A stretch of DNA of 64,000 bases from Beijerinckiaceae bacterium (GTDB lineage Bacteria > Pseudomonadota > Alphaproteobacteria > Rhizobiales > Beijerinckiaceae), in NCBI GenBank assembly GCA_947454485.1, contig CANGJJ010000001.1, forward strand, positions 186,001-250,000, given 5' to 3'. Position 1 is the stretch's first letter, and the number at the start of each line of letters is the position of its first letter. The notes under the pieces are model-generated. The model worked only from the letters and a program-made list of their open reading frames with translations. It had not been told where the DNA came from and ran no database searches. The translations under genes and the position numbers were made by a program. Below are positions 28,115 to 37,225 of this stretch, piece by piece.

Positions 28115-29027
28115 CGCCAAGATCAGCAGCGGAGAGATAGAAGACTTCGCCCTCACTCTCGGCTGTGTCGAGCCACAAGAATGGCAGATCGGGGAAATCG
28201 CTTTCGAGAATCTCGCGATCCTCGCCGATCTCGCAAATGATGCCGCCTTTGGGATTGAGATGGTCAGGTGCGGTCAGCAAAATGCGGCGCACCAGATCAA
28301 GCCCATCGCCACCACCATCAAGCGCCATCGCAGGCTCAGCCGCAAATTCGGGTGGTAGTTCGCTCATCACCTCATCGCCCACATAGGGCGGATTGGTGAT
28401 GATGAGATCATAGCGGCGCTTTTCCAGCGGCTTGAACAAATCACCCTGATGCAGGCTGATGCGCTCAGACATGCCATGCATGTCAAGATTGATTGTGGCG
28501 ACTTCGAGCGCGGCAGGTGACAGATCAACCGCGTCAATCTCTGCAAAAGGAAAATGCCCGGCCGCCAAAATCGCAAGGCAACCAGAGCCGGTGCACAGAT
28601 CAAGCGCACTGCGCACCTGCATGGGATCAACCAATGCCCCTTCGCCGCCTTGGAAGAGTTCGCTGCGCAGCAATTCGCCGATGAAAGAGCGCGGCACGAT
28701 CACGCGCTCATCAACGAAGAAAGGCACGCCGCCAACATAGGCTTTGTTGAGCAGATAGGGCGCGGGCTTGCGTGTCGTCACGCGCGCTTCAACAAGTTCA
28801 GACAGGCGCTGGCGCTCTTCTTCGAGCAAGCGCGCATCAAGAAAGGGCTCCAGCTGATCGATGGGCAAATGCAGCCCTTCAAGGATCAAGAAGGCCGCCT
28901 CATCCAACGCAGTCGTTGTGCCATGGCCATAGACGAGCTCAGCCTGCGTGAAGCGGCTGATCGCATAGCGCAGCCAATCACGCAGAGTGATGAGATCGCG
29001 GGCGGGTGCAGATGACAGGCGAGCCAT
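28002..29027 (-). CDS. prmB: 50S ribosomal protein L3 glutamine methyltransferase PrmB
   Basis: PrmB N5-methylates a glutamine of ribosomal protein L3 using SAM. The 341-residue product has the PrmB N-terminal helical domain (RDWLRYAISRFTQAELVYGHGTTTALDEAAFLI), the SAM motif ALDLCTGSGCLAI and the catalytic NPPY (IITNPPYVGD), plus VPRSFIGELL typical of PrmB over PrmC. About 35 residues after YLSAADLG form an extra Lys/Arg/Ser tail that is antisense to chrA. The ATG at 29027 is used. Confidence 0.93.
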   Translation of the reverse strand: MARLSSAPARDLITLRDWLRYAISRFTQAELVYGHGTTTALDEAAFLILEGLHLPIDQLEPFLDARLLEEERQRLSELVEARVTTRKPAPYLLNKAYVGGVPFFVDERVIVPRSFIGELLRSELFQGGEGALVDPMQVRSALDLCTGSGCLAILAAGHFPFAEIDAVDLSPAALEVATINLDMHGMSERISLHQGDLFKPLEKRRYDLIITNPPYVGDEVMSELPPEFAAEPAMALDGGGDGLDLVRRILLTAPDHLNPKGGIICEIGEDREILESDFPDLPFLWLDTAESEGEVFYLSAADLGVKSRTSAKQRIPAPRSRSATRGGASASKTKARRPTRR

Positions 29028-29035
29028 GATGATCC

Positions 29036-29308
29036 TCAAACAGAGGCGCTCTTCTTGCCGACTTGCAGCTGTGCTGTCAAAGGCGGTGGAACCTCACGGT
29101 AGCGATGCGCGACCCATCGCCTCCAGTCAGCAGGCATAGCCTGTGAGGCAGGTTTGATGGGTTTTGGTTTTGCTTGCGTGATCGGTCTGTCTGGGTGCCA
29201 ACGGGTTTGGATCGAGCGCCCTGACGCCTTGGCCGCAGCTGTTCTTGGTGGGACTGGCAGAAGCGAGACAGTATAGCTCAAGTGAAACGCCAGACGTAAC
29301 ATTCGCAT
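29036..29308 (-). CDS. Possible small basic protein upstream of prmB
   Basis: A 90-residue frame, MRMLRLAFHLSYTVSLLPVPPRTAAAKAS..., ends 8 bases before prmB on the same strand. It has a short hydrophobic N terminus and a Pro/Lys-rich rest; no family is recognised. There is no clear ribosome site, and the frame stays open upstream into ahpF territory, so this may be chance. The alternative is that these bases are the prmB leader. Confidence 0.3.
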   Translation of the reverse strand: MRMLRLAFHLSYTVSLLPVPPRTAAAKASGRSIQTRWHPDRPITQAKPKPIKPASQAMPADWRRWVAHRYREVPPPLTAQLQVGKKSASV

Positions 29309-29378
29309 TGAGTCATTTTTAACGCGAATCGCGGACTTTGCCCTCCGGTTCGTTGCAGTCTCGCGTAGGACCGAAAGT

Positions 29379-29412
29379 AAAAACCCCGGCCGCAGCTGCG
29401 ACCGGGGTTTTT
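29379..29412 (-). terminator. Intrinsic terminator of ahpF
   Basis: AAAAACCCCGG (29379-29389) and CCGGGGTTTTT (29402-29412) form an 11-bp perfect stem with a GC-rich loop. It lies 20 bases past the ahpF stop. With T-runs on both strands it could act in either direction. Confidence 0.9.
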
Positions 29413-29432
29413 CTATTGCGGAGTTCTTTTGA

Positions 29433-31013
29433 TCAGGCGGCCGAAGACATTTCAGCCGGGGCCAGACGGATGAGATGGTCAAAGGCTGACAAAGCCGCTT
29501 TTGACCCCTCGCCCATGGCGATGATGATCTGCTTATAGGGCACGGTGGTGGCATCGCCCGCTGCAAAGACGCCCGGCAGCGAGGTCTCGCCGCGCGCATT
29601 CACCTCGATCTCACCACGCGGGCTGAGCGCCACAGTGCCCTTCAGCCATTCGGTATTGGGCACGAGGCCGATCTGCACGAAGATGCCTTCGAGTTCGAGC
29701 GTCTTCAGCTCACCCGTCGCGCGATCCTTATAGACAAGGCCATTCACCTTATTGCCATCGCCCTTCACCTCAGTGGTCTGGGCATTGGTCAGAATGGTGA
29801 CATTCTTCAGCGAGCGCAGCTTGGTCTGCAACACCGCATCAGCACGCAAAGCCGTGTCGAATTCGATCAAGGTCACATGCGCGACAATGCCCGCCAGATC
29901 GATGGCCGCTTCAACGCCTGAATTGCCGCCGCCGATCACCGACACGCGCTTGCCCTTGAAGAGCGGGCCATCGCAATGTGGGCAATAGGCAACGCCCTTG
30001 TTGCGATATTCGTCTTCGCCCGGAACATTCATCTGCCGCCAGCGTGCGCCGGTGGACAGAATGACAGTCTTGGACTTCAGCGATGCGCCATTGGCGAGTT
30101 TGATTTCGATAAGGCCATTGGCATGGCTCGCCGGCACCAGACCCACAGCGGTCTGCAGATTCATGATGTCGACTTCGTAGTCTTTCACATGCTGCTCAAG
30201 CGCGGCGACAAGCTTGGGCCCTTCGGTGTGAGAGACCGAGATGAAATTCTCAATGCCCATTGTGTCGAGCACCTGACCGCCAAAGCGCTCAGCGGCCACA
30301 CCTGTGCGAATGCCTTTGCGCGCCGCATAGACGGCAGCAGCGGCACCAGCGGGGCCACCGCCGATGACCAGCACATCAAAAGCCTCTTTGGTCTTGATGG
30401 CTTCAGCGGCGCGCGCCTCTGCATTGGTGTCGAGCTTGGCGAGGATCTGCTGGAGATCCATACGGCCCTGCGCAAAGGGTGCACCATTGAGATAGATGCT
30501 TGGCACGGCCATGACCTTGCGGGTCTCGACCTCTTGCTGGAACAAAGCACCATCAATGGCGACATGTTTGATGCGCGGATTGAGGACGCTCATCAGGTTG
30601 AGAGCCTGCACGACATCCGGGCAGTTCTGGCAGGAGAGCGAGAAATAGGTCTCGAAGGTGAAGTCGCCCTGCAGCGCCTGAATGGCCGCGATGGTCTCAG
30701 CGCTCTCTTTGGAGGGGTGGCCACCCACTTGCAGCAGCGCAAGAACGAGCGAGGTGAATTCATGGCCCATGGGCAGGCCAGCAAAGCGCACGCTGATATT
30801 GGTGCCAGTGCGCGTGATGGCGAAAGAGGGCTTGCGCGCATCATCATCCGCGCGGCGAGCACTGACTTTGTCGCTCAATGTGGCGATGTCTTCCAGCAAG
30901 GCCCAAAGCTCTTGCGATTTTGCGCTGTCATCGAGTGAAGCAACGAGTTCAACGGGCTGCGTCAGGCGCTCAAGATAGCCCTTGAGTTGCGTCTTCAGAT
31001 TGGCATCCAACAT
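29433..31013 (-). CDS. ahpF: Alkyl hydroperoxide reductase subunit F
   Basis: AhpF is the NAD(P)H-dependent flavoprotein that reduces the peroxiredoxin AhpC. The 526-residue product has the N-terminal double thioredoxin fold with the redox pair [11 protein letters not shown] (~128-132), the FAD-binding [21 protein letters not shown], the C-terminal thioredoxin-reductase centre [13 protein letters not shown], the NAD-binding [17 protein letters not shown] and [14 protein letters not shown]. It follows ahpC by 63 bases on the minus strand. Confidence 0.96.
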   Translation of the reverse strand: MLDANLKTQLKGYLERLTQPVELVASLDDSAKSQELWALLEDIATLSDKVSARRADDDARKPSFAITRTGTNISVRFAGLPMGHEFTSLVLALLQVGGHPSKESAETIAAIQALQGDFTFETYFSLSCQNCPDVVQALNLMSVLNPRIKHVAIDGALFQQEVETRKVMAVPSIYLNGAPFAQGRMDLQQILAKLDTNAEARAAEAIKTKEAFDVLVIGGGPAGAAAAVYAARKGIRTGVAAERFGGQVLDTMGIENFISVSHTEGPKLVAALEQHVKDYEVDIMNLQTAVGLVPASHANGLIEIKLANGASLKSKTVILSTGARWRQMNVPGEDEYRNKGVAYCPHCDGPLFKGKRVSVIGGGNSGVEAAIDLAGIVAHVTLIEFDTALRADAVLQTKLRSLKNVTILTNAQTTEVKGDGNKVNGLVYKDRATGELKTLELEGIFVQIGLVPNTEWLKGTVALSPRGEIEVNARGETSLPGVFAAGDATTVPYKQIIIAMGEGSKAALSAFDHLIRLAPAEMSSAA

Positions 31014-31076
31014 GACAAAGCTCCGAAAATCTCTGGGGCGCAGGGCGCGCCCCAGAGGATAGATAGGAGGAGAGAC

Positions 31077-31640
31077 TTAGATCTTGCCGACGAGGTCGAG
31101 CGAAGGCGCGAGGGTCTTCTCGCCTTCTTCCCACTTGGCCGGGCAGACTTCGCCGGGGTGAGATGCGACATACTGAGCAGCCTTCACCTTGCGCAGCAGC
31201 TCGGCGGCGCTACGGCCAACGCCGCCAGCGGTGATCTCGATGATCTGGATCTTGCCATCGGGATCGACGACGAAAGTGCCACGGTCAGCAAGGCCGACAG
31301 CTTCGATCATGACTTCGAAATTGCGGGTGATCTGGCCGGTCGGGTCGCCAACCATGGGATAGTTGATCTTGCCGATGGCGGGCGAGGTGTCGTGCCAGGC
31401 CTTGTGGCAGAAATGGGTATCGGTCGAGACGCTGTAGATCTCCACGCCGAGCTTCTGGAAGTCGCCATAATGGTCGGCAAGGTCTTCCAGCTCAGTGGGG
31501 CAAACGAAGGTGAAGTCGGCCGGGTAGAAGAACACCACAGACCACTTGCCCTTCAGGTCGGCATCGGTGACGTCGAAGAACTTGCCTGCCTTATAGGCGG
31601 TGGCTTTGAAGGGCTTGATCTGGGAATTAATGAGCGACAT
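31077..31640 (-). CDS. ahpC: Alkyl hydroperoxide reductase subunit C (peroxiredoxin)
   Basis: AhpC is a typical 2-Cys peroxiredoxin that reduces H2O2, organic peroxides and peroxynitrite. The peroxidatic cysteine is in [19 protein letters not shown] (~residue 47) and the resolving cysteine in [11 protein letters not shown] near the C terminus (~166). Length 187 equals the family value. AhpF is encoded next, and an OxyR-like dyad lies 166 bases upstream. Confidence 0.97.
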   Translation of the reverse strand: MSLINSQIKPFKATAYKAGKFFDVTDADLKGKWSVVFFYPADFTFVCPTELEDLADHYGDFQKLGVEIYSVSTDTHFCHKAWHDTSPAIGKINYPMVGDPTGQITRNFEVMIEAVGLADRGTFVVDPDGKIQIIEITAGGVGRSAAELLRKVKAAQYVASHPGEVCPAKWEEGEKTLAPSLDLVGKI

Positions 31641-31805
31641 GAGCAGTTTCTCCGCGATGGACAGGCAATCTGTGCGCTCCGAAACGCTGCGTTCCGAATG
31701 ACAGGCTGTCCTGTGTGTTGGGCTTGGCCCCCCCCGAACTTCGGAGTGGACCCCCTCTCAATAGGACAAATTATCCATAGGCGGAAACTGGTAGATTCGA
31801 TGGAG

Positions 31806-31826
31806 GTCATAGTTTTTACCTATGAC
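31806..31826. promoter_or_regulatory. OxyR-like dyad upstream of ahpC
   Basis: The arms GTCATAG and CTATGAC are perfect complements around seven bases (TTTTTAC). The core ATAG-N7-CTAT equals one half of the OxyR recognition pattern (ATAG-N7-CTAT-N7-ATAG-N7-CTAT). At the next expected step (31798-31801) there is CGAT, a 3 of 4 match; the fourth block matches poorly. No oxyR gene is in the window. Confidence 0.5.
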
Positions 31827-31873
31827 AAAGGACAGAGGCCCCCATCCTTCGAGGCCCCCGATCTGGCGCCAGC

Positions 31874-32782
31874 TTAGCTGATGCGCACTTCACCCAGCAG
31901 CCCAGCATCAAAGGCGCCATAGAACATGCGCCCGCTGGAATGGGTCATGATGCAACGCGGACCACTTTTCGCTGTGGGAAGATCGCGCACAGCGACGGTC
32001 TCACCTTGGGTTGTCATGGCGCCAATCTGATTGCTGAAATTGGCGGTGAACCACAGCAAGCCATCTGGCCCGACAGTGACGCCGCGCAAAGACGCATTGT
32101 CGATCGGCACACGATGTTCAACCATGCGACCATCGGCAAAGACGCAGCCCAATGCATTGGCGCTCGTCTCCACGAACCACAAAGTCCCATCAGGATGGAT
32201 TGTGATCGCGCGTGGCTGCGCGCCCTCGCTGGGAATTTTGAAATCCGTGATGCGCCCTTGCATGTCAATGCGCCCGATACGGCTGCCACCAGCTTGCGAG
32301 AACCACAAAGCGCCATCGCGCTCAATCATTGCGAGCGGACGCGCGCCCGGGCGCAGCCCCTCGCTATATTCGCTGATCTGTCCATCCTGCGTGATGCGTC
32401 CGACTTTGTCGGCATCTGTCTCAGCAAACCAGATCGCACCATCTGGCCCCAGCGCAATGGCATCCGGCCCTGCATTCGCGGTGGGGACATGGAATTCGCG
32501 CATCTGCCCATCAAGGCTGATGTGGCCAATGCGATTGGCCTTCTTTTGTGTGAACCACAAAGAGCCATCGCGCGCAGCAATGATGCCAATGGGCGAGGCA
32601 TCGGGCGTACTCAGCGGATATTCGGTGAATGTCCCACGATGCGGGTCAAAGCGAGCGATTTTCGAGGCGCCACTTTCGCAGAACCATAAAGCGCCATCGC
32701 CACCTTCGCAGATAATGTAAGGGCCGCTGCCAGCTGTGGGGATGCGATGTTCGATGATCTCGATATTTTGCGGCGCGCCCAT
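31874..32782 (-). CDS. Vgb-like (virginiamycin B lyase family) beta-propeller protein
   Basis: The 302-residue protein consists of seven ~42-residue blades with the recurring pattern GPDGAIWFAETDADKVGRI (DG-x-LWF-x-x-x-x-x-x-IGRI), the hallmark of the streptogramin B lyase family. No signal peptide is seen, so it is probably cytoplasmic. Most environmental members are not proven antibiotic lyases; the fold is secure and the activity is not. It is divergent from the lipocalin-like gene by 92 bases. Confidence 0.82.
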   Translation of the reverse strand: MGAPQNIEIIEHRIPTAGSGPYIICEGGDGALWFCESGASKIARFDPHRGTFTEYPLSTPDASPIGIIAARDGSLWFTQKKANRIGHISLDGQMREFHVPTANAGPDAIALGPDGAIWFAETDADKVGRITQDGQISEYSEGLRPGARPLAMIERDGALWFSQAGGSRIGRIDMQGRITDFKIPSEGAQPRAITIHPDGTLWFVETSANALGCVFADGRMVEHRVPIDNASLRGVTVGPDGLLWFTANFSNQIGAMTTQGETVAVRDLPTAKSGPRCIMTHSSGRMFYGAFDAGLLGEVRIS

Positions 32783-32874
32783 ATTTCTGATCCCATGCTT
32801 CAGCTCTGCTTGAACATTAAATCGGTTCAGCTAGTCTCACAAGCAGCGCCGCAACAGGCGCGGGGGGAAACATA

Positions 32875-33297
32875 ATGATCGACCATCCGGTAGTTGGCGT
32901 TTGGACGCTTGTGGCGCAAGTCTATGAAGACGCGCAAAGCGGCGAGCGTGTGCCGATCTTTGGTGATCATCCACGCGGTCGTCAGATTGCAACGCGCGAT
33001 GGTCGCTGGATTGCCATCGCAACAGCAGGCGAGCGCATCATTCCCAAAAGCGATGAAGATCATGTGCGCGCGATGCGCAGCATGATTGCTTATACGGGCC
33101 GCTTCCGTGTCGAGGGCGACAAGGTCACGACCAAGGTTGAGGCGGCGTGGAATGAAGGCTGGGTCGGTGGTGAACAGACCCGCTTCTTGCGCTTCGAGAC
33201 CAATGATCTTTTGCATATTGTGAGCGCACCGATGCCGCATCCCAATGTGCCTGACAAACAAGTGCGTGTCGTTGTGACATGGCAGCGCGAAGAATAA
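32875..33297 (+). CDS. Lipocalin-like domain protein
   Basis: The 140-residue product begins IDHPVVGVWTLVAQVYEDAQSGERVPIFGDHPRGRQIATRDGRWIAI, the pattern of lipocalin-like family proteins (G-x-W-x-L near the N terminus, G-x-I, then alternating strands ending in VTWQRE). No signal peptide. Members are often linked to small hydrophobic ligands or polyketide pathways, but none is near. It precedes a Bug/TctC gene by 31 bases and may be cotranscribed with it. Confidence 0.7.
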   Translation: MIDHPVVGVWTLVAQVYEDAQSGERVPIFGDHPRGRQIATRDGRWIAIATAGERIIPKSDEDHVRAMRSMIAYTGRFRVEGDKVTTKVEAAWNEGWVGGEQTRFLRFETNDLLHIVSAPMPHPNVPDKQVRVVVTWQREE

Positions 33298-33328
33298 TCA
33301 CACCACATAACAAACAGGGATGAACGCC

Positions 33329-34285
33329 ATGAAGACTTGGACCATTGCAGCCTTGATGCTCGCTGGGTTGACCACATCAGCCACCGCACAAAATTGGCCG
33401 ACGCAGCCCATCAAAATGATTGTGCCGATCGCGCCGGGCTCTGTCACTGATGTTGCCGCGCGCTTCCTTGCGCAAGAATTGGCGCCGCGTTTGGGTCAGC
33501 CCGTCGTCGTCGTCAATCGCCCCGGCGCGAATATGGTTCTGGGCGCTCAAGAATGTGCGCGCTCTGATCCTGATGGCCATACGATCTGCGTCACCAGCGC
33601 AGATGCCATGTCTTACAATCCCTTCACCCTGACACAGATGACCTATGATCCGGACAAAGACTTCCGGCCCGTAGTGAATATGTATTTTGTTATGGAGGGT
33701 TTGCTCGCGAGCCAGAACACCACTGTGACGAGTGTCGCGCAATTGCGTGAGATGGCGGTCGCTTCGCCCGGCAAGCTCAATTTCGGCACACTCGGGCCGG
33801 GCTCCACCATCGACACATTCCGCAAATGGCTGAGCGATGATTGGAAGACGCAGTTCACCGCCGTGCCCTACAAAGGCGGCAGTGAGATTGTGAATGCCAT
33901 CGTCAACAAAGAGATTGATGTCGTGCGCATCGGCCTTGGCAATGTTGCGGGCCATCTTGAAAATCCGGCGGTGAAGATTCTCGCCGTGCGCAGCACCAAG
34001 CGCCTCGCCGCGCTTCCGCAGGTCCCCACGATGGATGAAGCGGGGATTGGCGCTTATCCGGGTCGTCCGTGGTGGGGCGTTGTCGTTCCGGCCAAGACGC
34101 CGGATGCTTTGGTGGATCGGCTCAATCGCGAGATCAATGAGGTCATGAATAGCGAGAAGAGCCGCGACTTTATGGCCAAGCAGTTCCTTGAGCCCGCCAA
34201 TGGCACTCGACAGGAGTTCGCAGATTTCTTGCAGCGTGACCGCAAGAATGCAGGCGAGATGATTACCCGCTACGGCAATCGCTAA
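33329..34285 (+). CDS. Bug/TctC-family periplasmic binding protein
   Basis: The 318-residue product has a Sec signal peptide (MKTWTIAALMLAGLTTSATAQ) and the Bug-family start WPTQPIKMIVPIAPGSVTDVAARFLAQELAPRLGQPVVVVNRPGAN, with the two-aspartate ligand loop region later. Bug proteins bind carboxylates or amides for tripartite tricarboxylate transporters; no tctA/tctB genes are here, so it is an orphan receptor. AGGGA lies eight bases before the ATG at 33329; an ATG 9 bases upstream is too close to it. Confidence 0.88.
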   Translation: MKTWTIAALMLAGLTTSATAQNWPTQPIKMIVPIAPGSVTDVAARFLAQELAPRLGQPVVVVNRPGANMVLGAQECARSDPDGHTICVTSADAMSYNPFTLTQMTYDPDKDFRPVVNMYFVMEGLLASQNTTVTSVAQLREMAVASPGKLNFGTLGPGSTIDTFRKWLSDDWKTQFTAVPYKGGSEIVNAIVNKEIDVVRIGLGNVAGHLENPAVKILAVRSTKRLAALPQVPTMDEAGIGAYPGRPWWGVVVPAKTPDALVDRLNREINEVMNSEKSRDFMAKQFLEPANGTRQEFADFLQRDRKNAGEMITRYGNR

Positions 34286-34292
34286 AACAAAA

Positions 34293-34316
34293 CGGCGAGG
34301 GCCACAGCCCTCGCCG
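34293..34316 (-). terminator. Hairpin terminator for the minus-strand lipoprotein gene
   Basis: CGGCGAGGGC pairs perfectly with GCCCTCGCCG across CACA. On the minus strand the stem is followed by TTTTGTTTT, which fits an intrinsic terminator for the lipoprotein gene. It also lies just after the stop of the plus-strand Bug gene and may stop both. Confidence 0.8.
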
Positions 34317-34337
34317 CATCAGTCCTGTGCGCGCTGA

Positions 34338-34892
34338 TTACCAGCGGCGGTAATAAGGATAGGGCTCGTAATAGGGCCGAGGATAGACATAGACGGGGCG
34401 CGGAGCAGGGCGCTCATACACGACGATGGTCTCGCGCGGGGCTTGGGGTGCGAGAACCTGATGGCCGCGCTGGCCCATGCACTGCGCATAGACACGGTCA
34501 TAACGCGCCTGAACACTGCCGCCAGCATCAGCGGCGCGGCTTGCACCCACAGCGCTACCGGCCAACAGACCTGTGCCGGCGCCAATCGCAGCACCCGCAC
34601 CAGCCTTGCCCGAAGCCGAGCCGATGGCAGCACCCGCCAGAGCGCCCAGAGCCGTACCCACGACGGCGCTCGACACGCCCGCATCATTGGCGGCCTGTCC
34701 GGGGGACTCATAGCCAGTGGCGCGCTGCGCTGCGCTTTCGCACAAATCTGAGTCGCGGTCGAAGGCGACCTGCGATTTGCCCTGTCCGGGCAGGACCGTC
34801 AGCGAGGGGCTGGCAGGGCGGGTGGAGGCGCAGCCCGCCAAAGCCAGAGCGAGAGCACCAACAGAAACAAAGGAGAACGATTTTTTCAGCAT
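34338..34892 (-). CDS. Glycine-zipper outer-membrane lipoprotein
   Basis: The 184-residue product has a lipoprotein signal with lipobox LALAGC (Cys ~20). Residues ~70-120 form a glycine-zipper pair (SSAVVGTALGALAGAAIGSASGKAGAGAAIGAGTGLLAGSAVGAS), as in 2TM/YMGG-like proteins, followed by YDRVYAQCMGQRGHQV and a Pro/Tyr-rich tail. Such proteins insert into or associate with the envelope; the exact role is unknown. The frame is open 60 codons upstream, but the lipoprotein start at 34892 is clearly the real one. Confidence 0.85.
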   Translation of the reverse strand: MLKKSFSFVSVGALALALAGCASTRPASPSLTVLPGQGKSQVAFDRDSDLCESAAQRATGYESPGQAANDAGVSSAVVGTALGALAGAAIGSASGKAGAGAAIGAGTGLLAGSAVGASRAADAGGSVQARYDRVYAQCMGQRGHQVLAPQAPRETIVVYERPAPRPVYVYPRPYYEPYPYYRRW

Positions 34893-35056
34893 GGAGCACC
34901 TGTGATTCGATCTCGGAAAGCTAAGCTTCATTTCTGGCTTTTCTTCGGCAGGGTCAATCATCGCCATCAATTTGGGCACCAGCTTGGCCTTATGGGTTGC
35001 CGCCCGGCAAGGCGACAGGCACAGTGCGCGACCATTGATTGAGGAACTGAATCGCC

Positions 35057-36391
35057 ATGGAGACAGATGCAAAGGTCGCCCCCCGCGCCGCCCTCACACT
35101 GACAGAGGGCATAGCCCTTGTGGTGGGCATCGTGATTGGCATTGGCATCTTCAAAACGCCCTCCATCGTCGCCTCCAATGTTGGCAGCGAGGCTGCCTTT
35201 GTCGGCGTCTGGGCGCTGGGCGGTCTCGTCACGCTGATCGGCGCGCTTTGCTATGCGGAGCTGGCGGCGGCCTATCCCCATAGCGGGGGCGAATATCACT
35301 TTCTCTCGCGCGCTTGGGGCCGGCCCATCGCCATTCTGTTTGGCTGGGCGCGTGGCACAGTCATTCAACCGGGCGCGATTGCTGCCATTGGTTTTGTGCT
35401 GGGCGATTATGCCCAGCAGCTCGTCTCTCTGGGTGAGCGCGGTCCGGCCATTTATGCGCTTCTCTCAGTATTGCTCTTCACGGGCCTCAATGTGGTGGGC
35501 ACCAGTGAGGGGCGCATCACGCAGCTCATTCTCACGGCGCTGACACTGGCGGCTATCTTCGCCGTCATCCTCACGCCACTGGCAGTCGGGCCAATGGCGC
35601 AGGCGAGCGTGCAGCCCGTGCAGGGCAGTCTTGGCCTTGCGATGATCCTTGTGCTTCTAACCTATGGCGGCTGGAACGAGGCGGCTTACATCTCGGCCGA
35701 GATGCGCGATGCGCGCGACACGGCGCGCACATTGATCATTGGCACGATCATTCTCACCGCTCTTTATGTTCTGGTGAATTTTGCCTTCGTCAGCTCCTTT
35801 GGTCTTGAGGGTCTGCGCCAATCGCAAGCCCCGGGCGCTGATCTGATGCGCCATGCATTCGGCGGCTATGGCGCACTTGTGTTGAGTGCGATTGTGGTGG
35901 CGACTGCCAGTTCCACGCTCAATGGAACCGTGTTCACAGGCGGGCGTATCTATTTTGCATTGGGGCAGGATCTGCCGATCTTGCGCAAGCTCGGCCGCTG
36001 GGATGAGCATGGACAAAATCCGCGCAATGGTATTTTGCTGCAGGGCTGTTTCGCGCTCATTCTGGTGCTCATTGGCAGTGTCACGCGCGACGGCTTTCAG
36101 GCGATGGTGGATTATACTGCGCCCGTCTTCTGGGGCTTCTTGCTCATGGTGGGTATCGGTCTCTTCGTGCTGCGCGCCAAGAATCCTGACCGCCATCTGC
36201 CCTTTCGTGTGCCGCTCTATCCTGTGACGCCTCTGCTGTTCTGCGCCACCTGTCTCTATATGCTCTATTCGAGCGTTGCTTATACGGGCTATGGCGCGTT
36301 GATGGGCATGGGCGTTGTGGTTCTGGGTGTGCCGCTTATTCTATTCCGTTCCAAAAGTGCTGATCATCAAGACGAGGAGAATGCGCAATGA
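35057..36391 (+). CDS. APC-superfamily amino acid permease
   Basis: The 444-residue protein has about 12 membrane helices. It begins LTLTEGIALVVGIVIGIGIFKTPS, the unwound helix-1 substrate motif (GIGIF) of APC transporters, and has ALCYAELAAAYPHSGGEYHFLSRAWG near 70-95, which is conserved. It lacks a recognisable specificity feature; it is most like the L-type/serine-threonine-exchanger-like bacterial APC proteins. The stop overlaps the next gene by 4 bases (ATGA), so the two are cotranscribed. Confidence 0.88.
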   Translation: METDAKVAPRAALTLTEGIALVVGIVIGIGIFKTPSIVASNVGSEAAFVGVWALGGLVTLIGALCYAELAAAYPHSGGEYHFLSRAWGRPIAILFGWARGTVIQPGAIAAIGFVLGDYAQQLVSLGERGPAIYALLSVLLFTGLNVVGTSEGRITQLILTALTLAAIFAVILTPLAVGPMAQASVQPVQGSLGLAMILVLLTYGGWNEAAYISAEMRDARDTARTLIIGTIILTALYVLVNFAFVSSFGLEGLRQSQAPGADLMRHAFGGYGALVLSAIVVATASSTLNGTVFTGGRIYFALGQDLPILRKLGRWDEHGQNPRNGILLQGCFALILVLIGSVTRDGFQAMVDYTAPVFWGFLLMVGIGLFVLRAKNPDRHLPFRVPLYPVTPLLFCATCLYMLYSSVAYTGYGALMGMGVVVLGVPLILFRSKSADHQDEENAQ

Positions 36392-37194
36392 AGAAGAAGC
36401 TCAGTGGGTTTCTCTGCGCGAGCGCCGTGGCGCTTGCTTTGTCTGCGACCCCCGCTCTGGCACAGACGACAGAGTTCACGCCTTCCGTCGGCCAGATGGG
36501 CAAGGATGTGATCTGGGTGCCTACAGCGCAGGGCCTTGTTGATCGCATGCTGGATATGGCAAAGGTGACGCCGAATGATTTTCTGATTGATCTGGGCTCG
36601 GGTGATGGACGCACCGTCATCACCGCTGCCAAGCGTGGCGTCAAAGCGCTCGGTGTCGAATTCAATCCCGACATGGTCGCTCTGTCGCGCAAAAATGCGC
36701 AGGCCGAAGGCGCGGCTTTGGCGGAATTCGTGCAGGGCGATATTTTCGAATATGATTTTTCAAAAGCAACCGTGCTCACGCTGTTCCTGCTGCCGCAGAT
36801 CAATCTGCGTTTGCGCCCGACCATTCTCAATATGAAGCCCGGGACACGCATCGTGTCCAACAGTTTTGATATGGGCGATTGGATGGCCGATGAGACAGCT
36901 GAAGCCAAGACCGAATGCACCGCCTATTGCCGTGCCATGCTCTGGATCGTTCCAGCCAAAGTGCAGGGTGAATGGAGCGTTCCAGGCGGGCGTATGAGCC
37001 TCAATCAAGCCTATCAGAATGTCTCAGGCTCGATGAATGTGAATGGCACACAAACCCCGATCAACAATGGCAAGCTTGTGGGCGATACTTTCACTTTCGA
37101 ATTTGGCGGCAAGACCTTTAGCGGCAAAGTTACCAGCGCGGGTCTTGAAGGCAAGCTTGGTGCAGAGCCTTTCAACGCCAAGCGCGCCAACTAA
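36388..37194 (+). CDS. Exported class I SAM-dependent methyltransferase-like protein
   Basis: The 268-residue product opens with a clear Sec signal peptide (MKKKLSGFLCASAVALALSATPALAQ). It then has a methyltransferase core with motif I FLIDLGSGDGRTVITAAKRG (~68-87), the acidic motif II VEFNPDMV and a motif III-like FVQGDIFEYDFS, and ends with a ~70-residue beta-rich domain (FTFEFGGKTFSGKV). SAM is not known to be plentiful in the periplasm, so an enzymatic role there is uncertain. It overlaps the APC permease gene by 4 bases. Substrate unknown. Confidence 0.8.
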   Translation: MKKKLSGFLCASAVALALSATPALAQTTEFTPSVGQMGKDVIWVPTAQGLVDRMLDMAKVTPNDFLIDLGSGDGRTVITAAKRGVKALGVEFNPDMVALSRKNAQAEGAALAEFVQGDIFEYDFSKATVLTLFLLPQINLRLRPTILNMKPGTRIVSNSFDMGDWMADETAEAKTECTAYCRAMLWIVPAKVQGEWSVPGGRMSLNQAYQNVSGSMNVNGTQTPINNGKLVGDTFTFEFGGKTFSGKVTSAGLEGKLGAEPFNAKRAN

Positions 37195-37202
37195 CAGTCA
37201 AA

Positions 37203-37225
37203 GGGGTGGGCCTCTGGCCCGCCCC
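37203..37225. terminator. Shared hairpin between convergent genes
   Basis: GGGGTGGGC pairs with GCCCGCCCC (one T-G wobble) across CTCTG. It lies between the stops of the methyltransferase gene and idi. No long T-run follows on either strand, so termination is probable but not certain. Confidence 0.55.

Noticed and set aside
29036-29599. A 187-codon minus-strand frame extending into ahpF
   Set aside because: Its first ~97 codons overlap the ahpF 3' end and the terminator at 29379-29412. Only the last 90 codons are kept, as a weak candidate.
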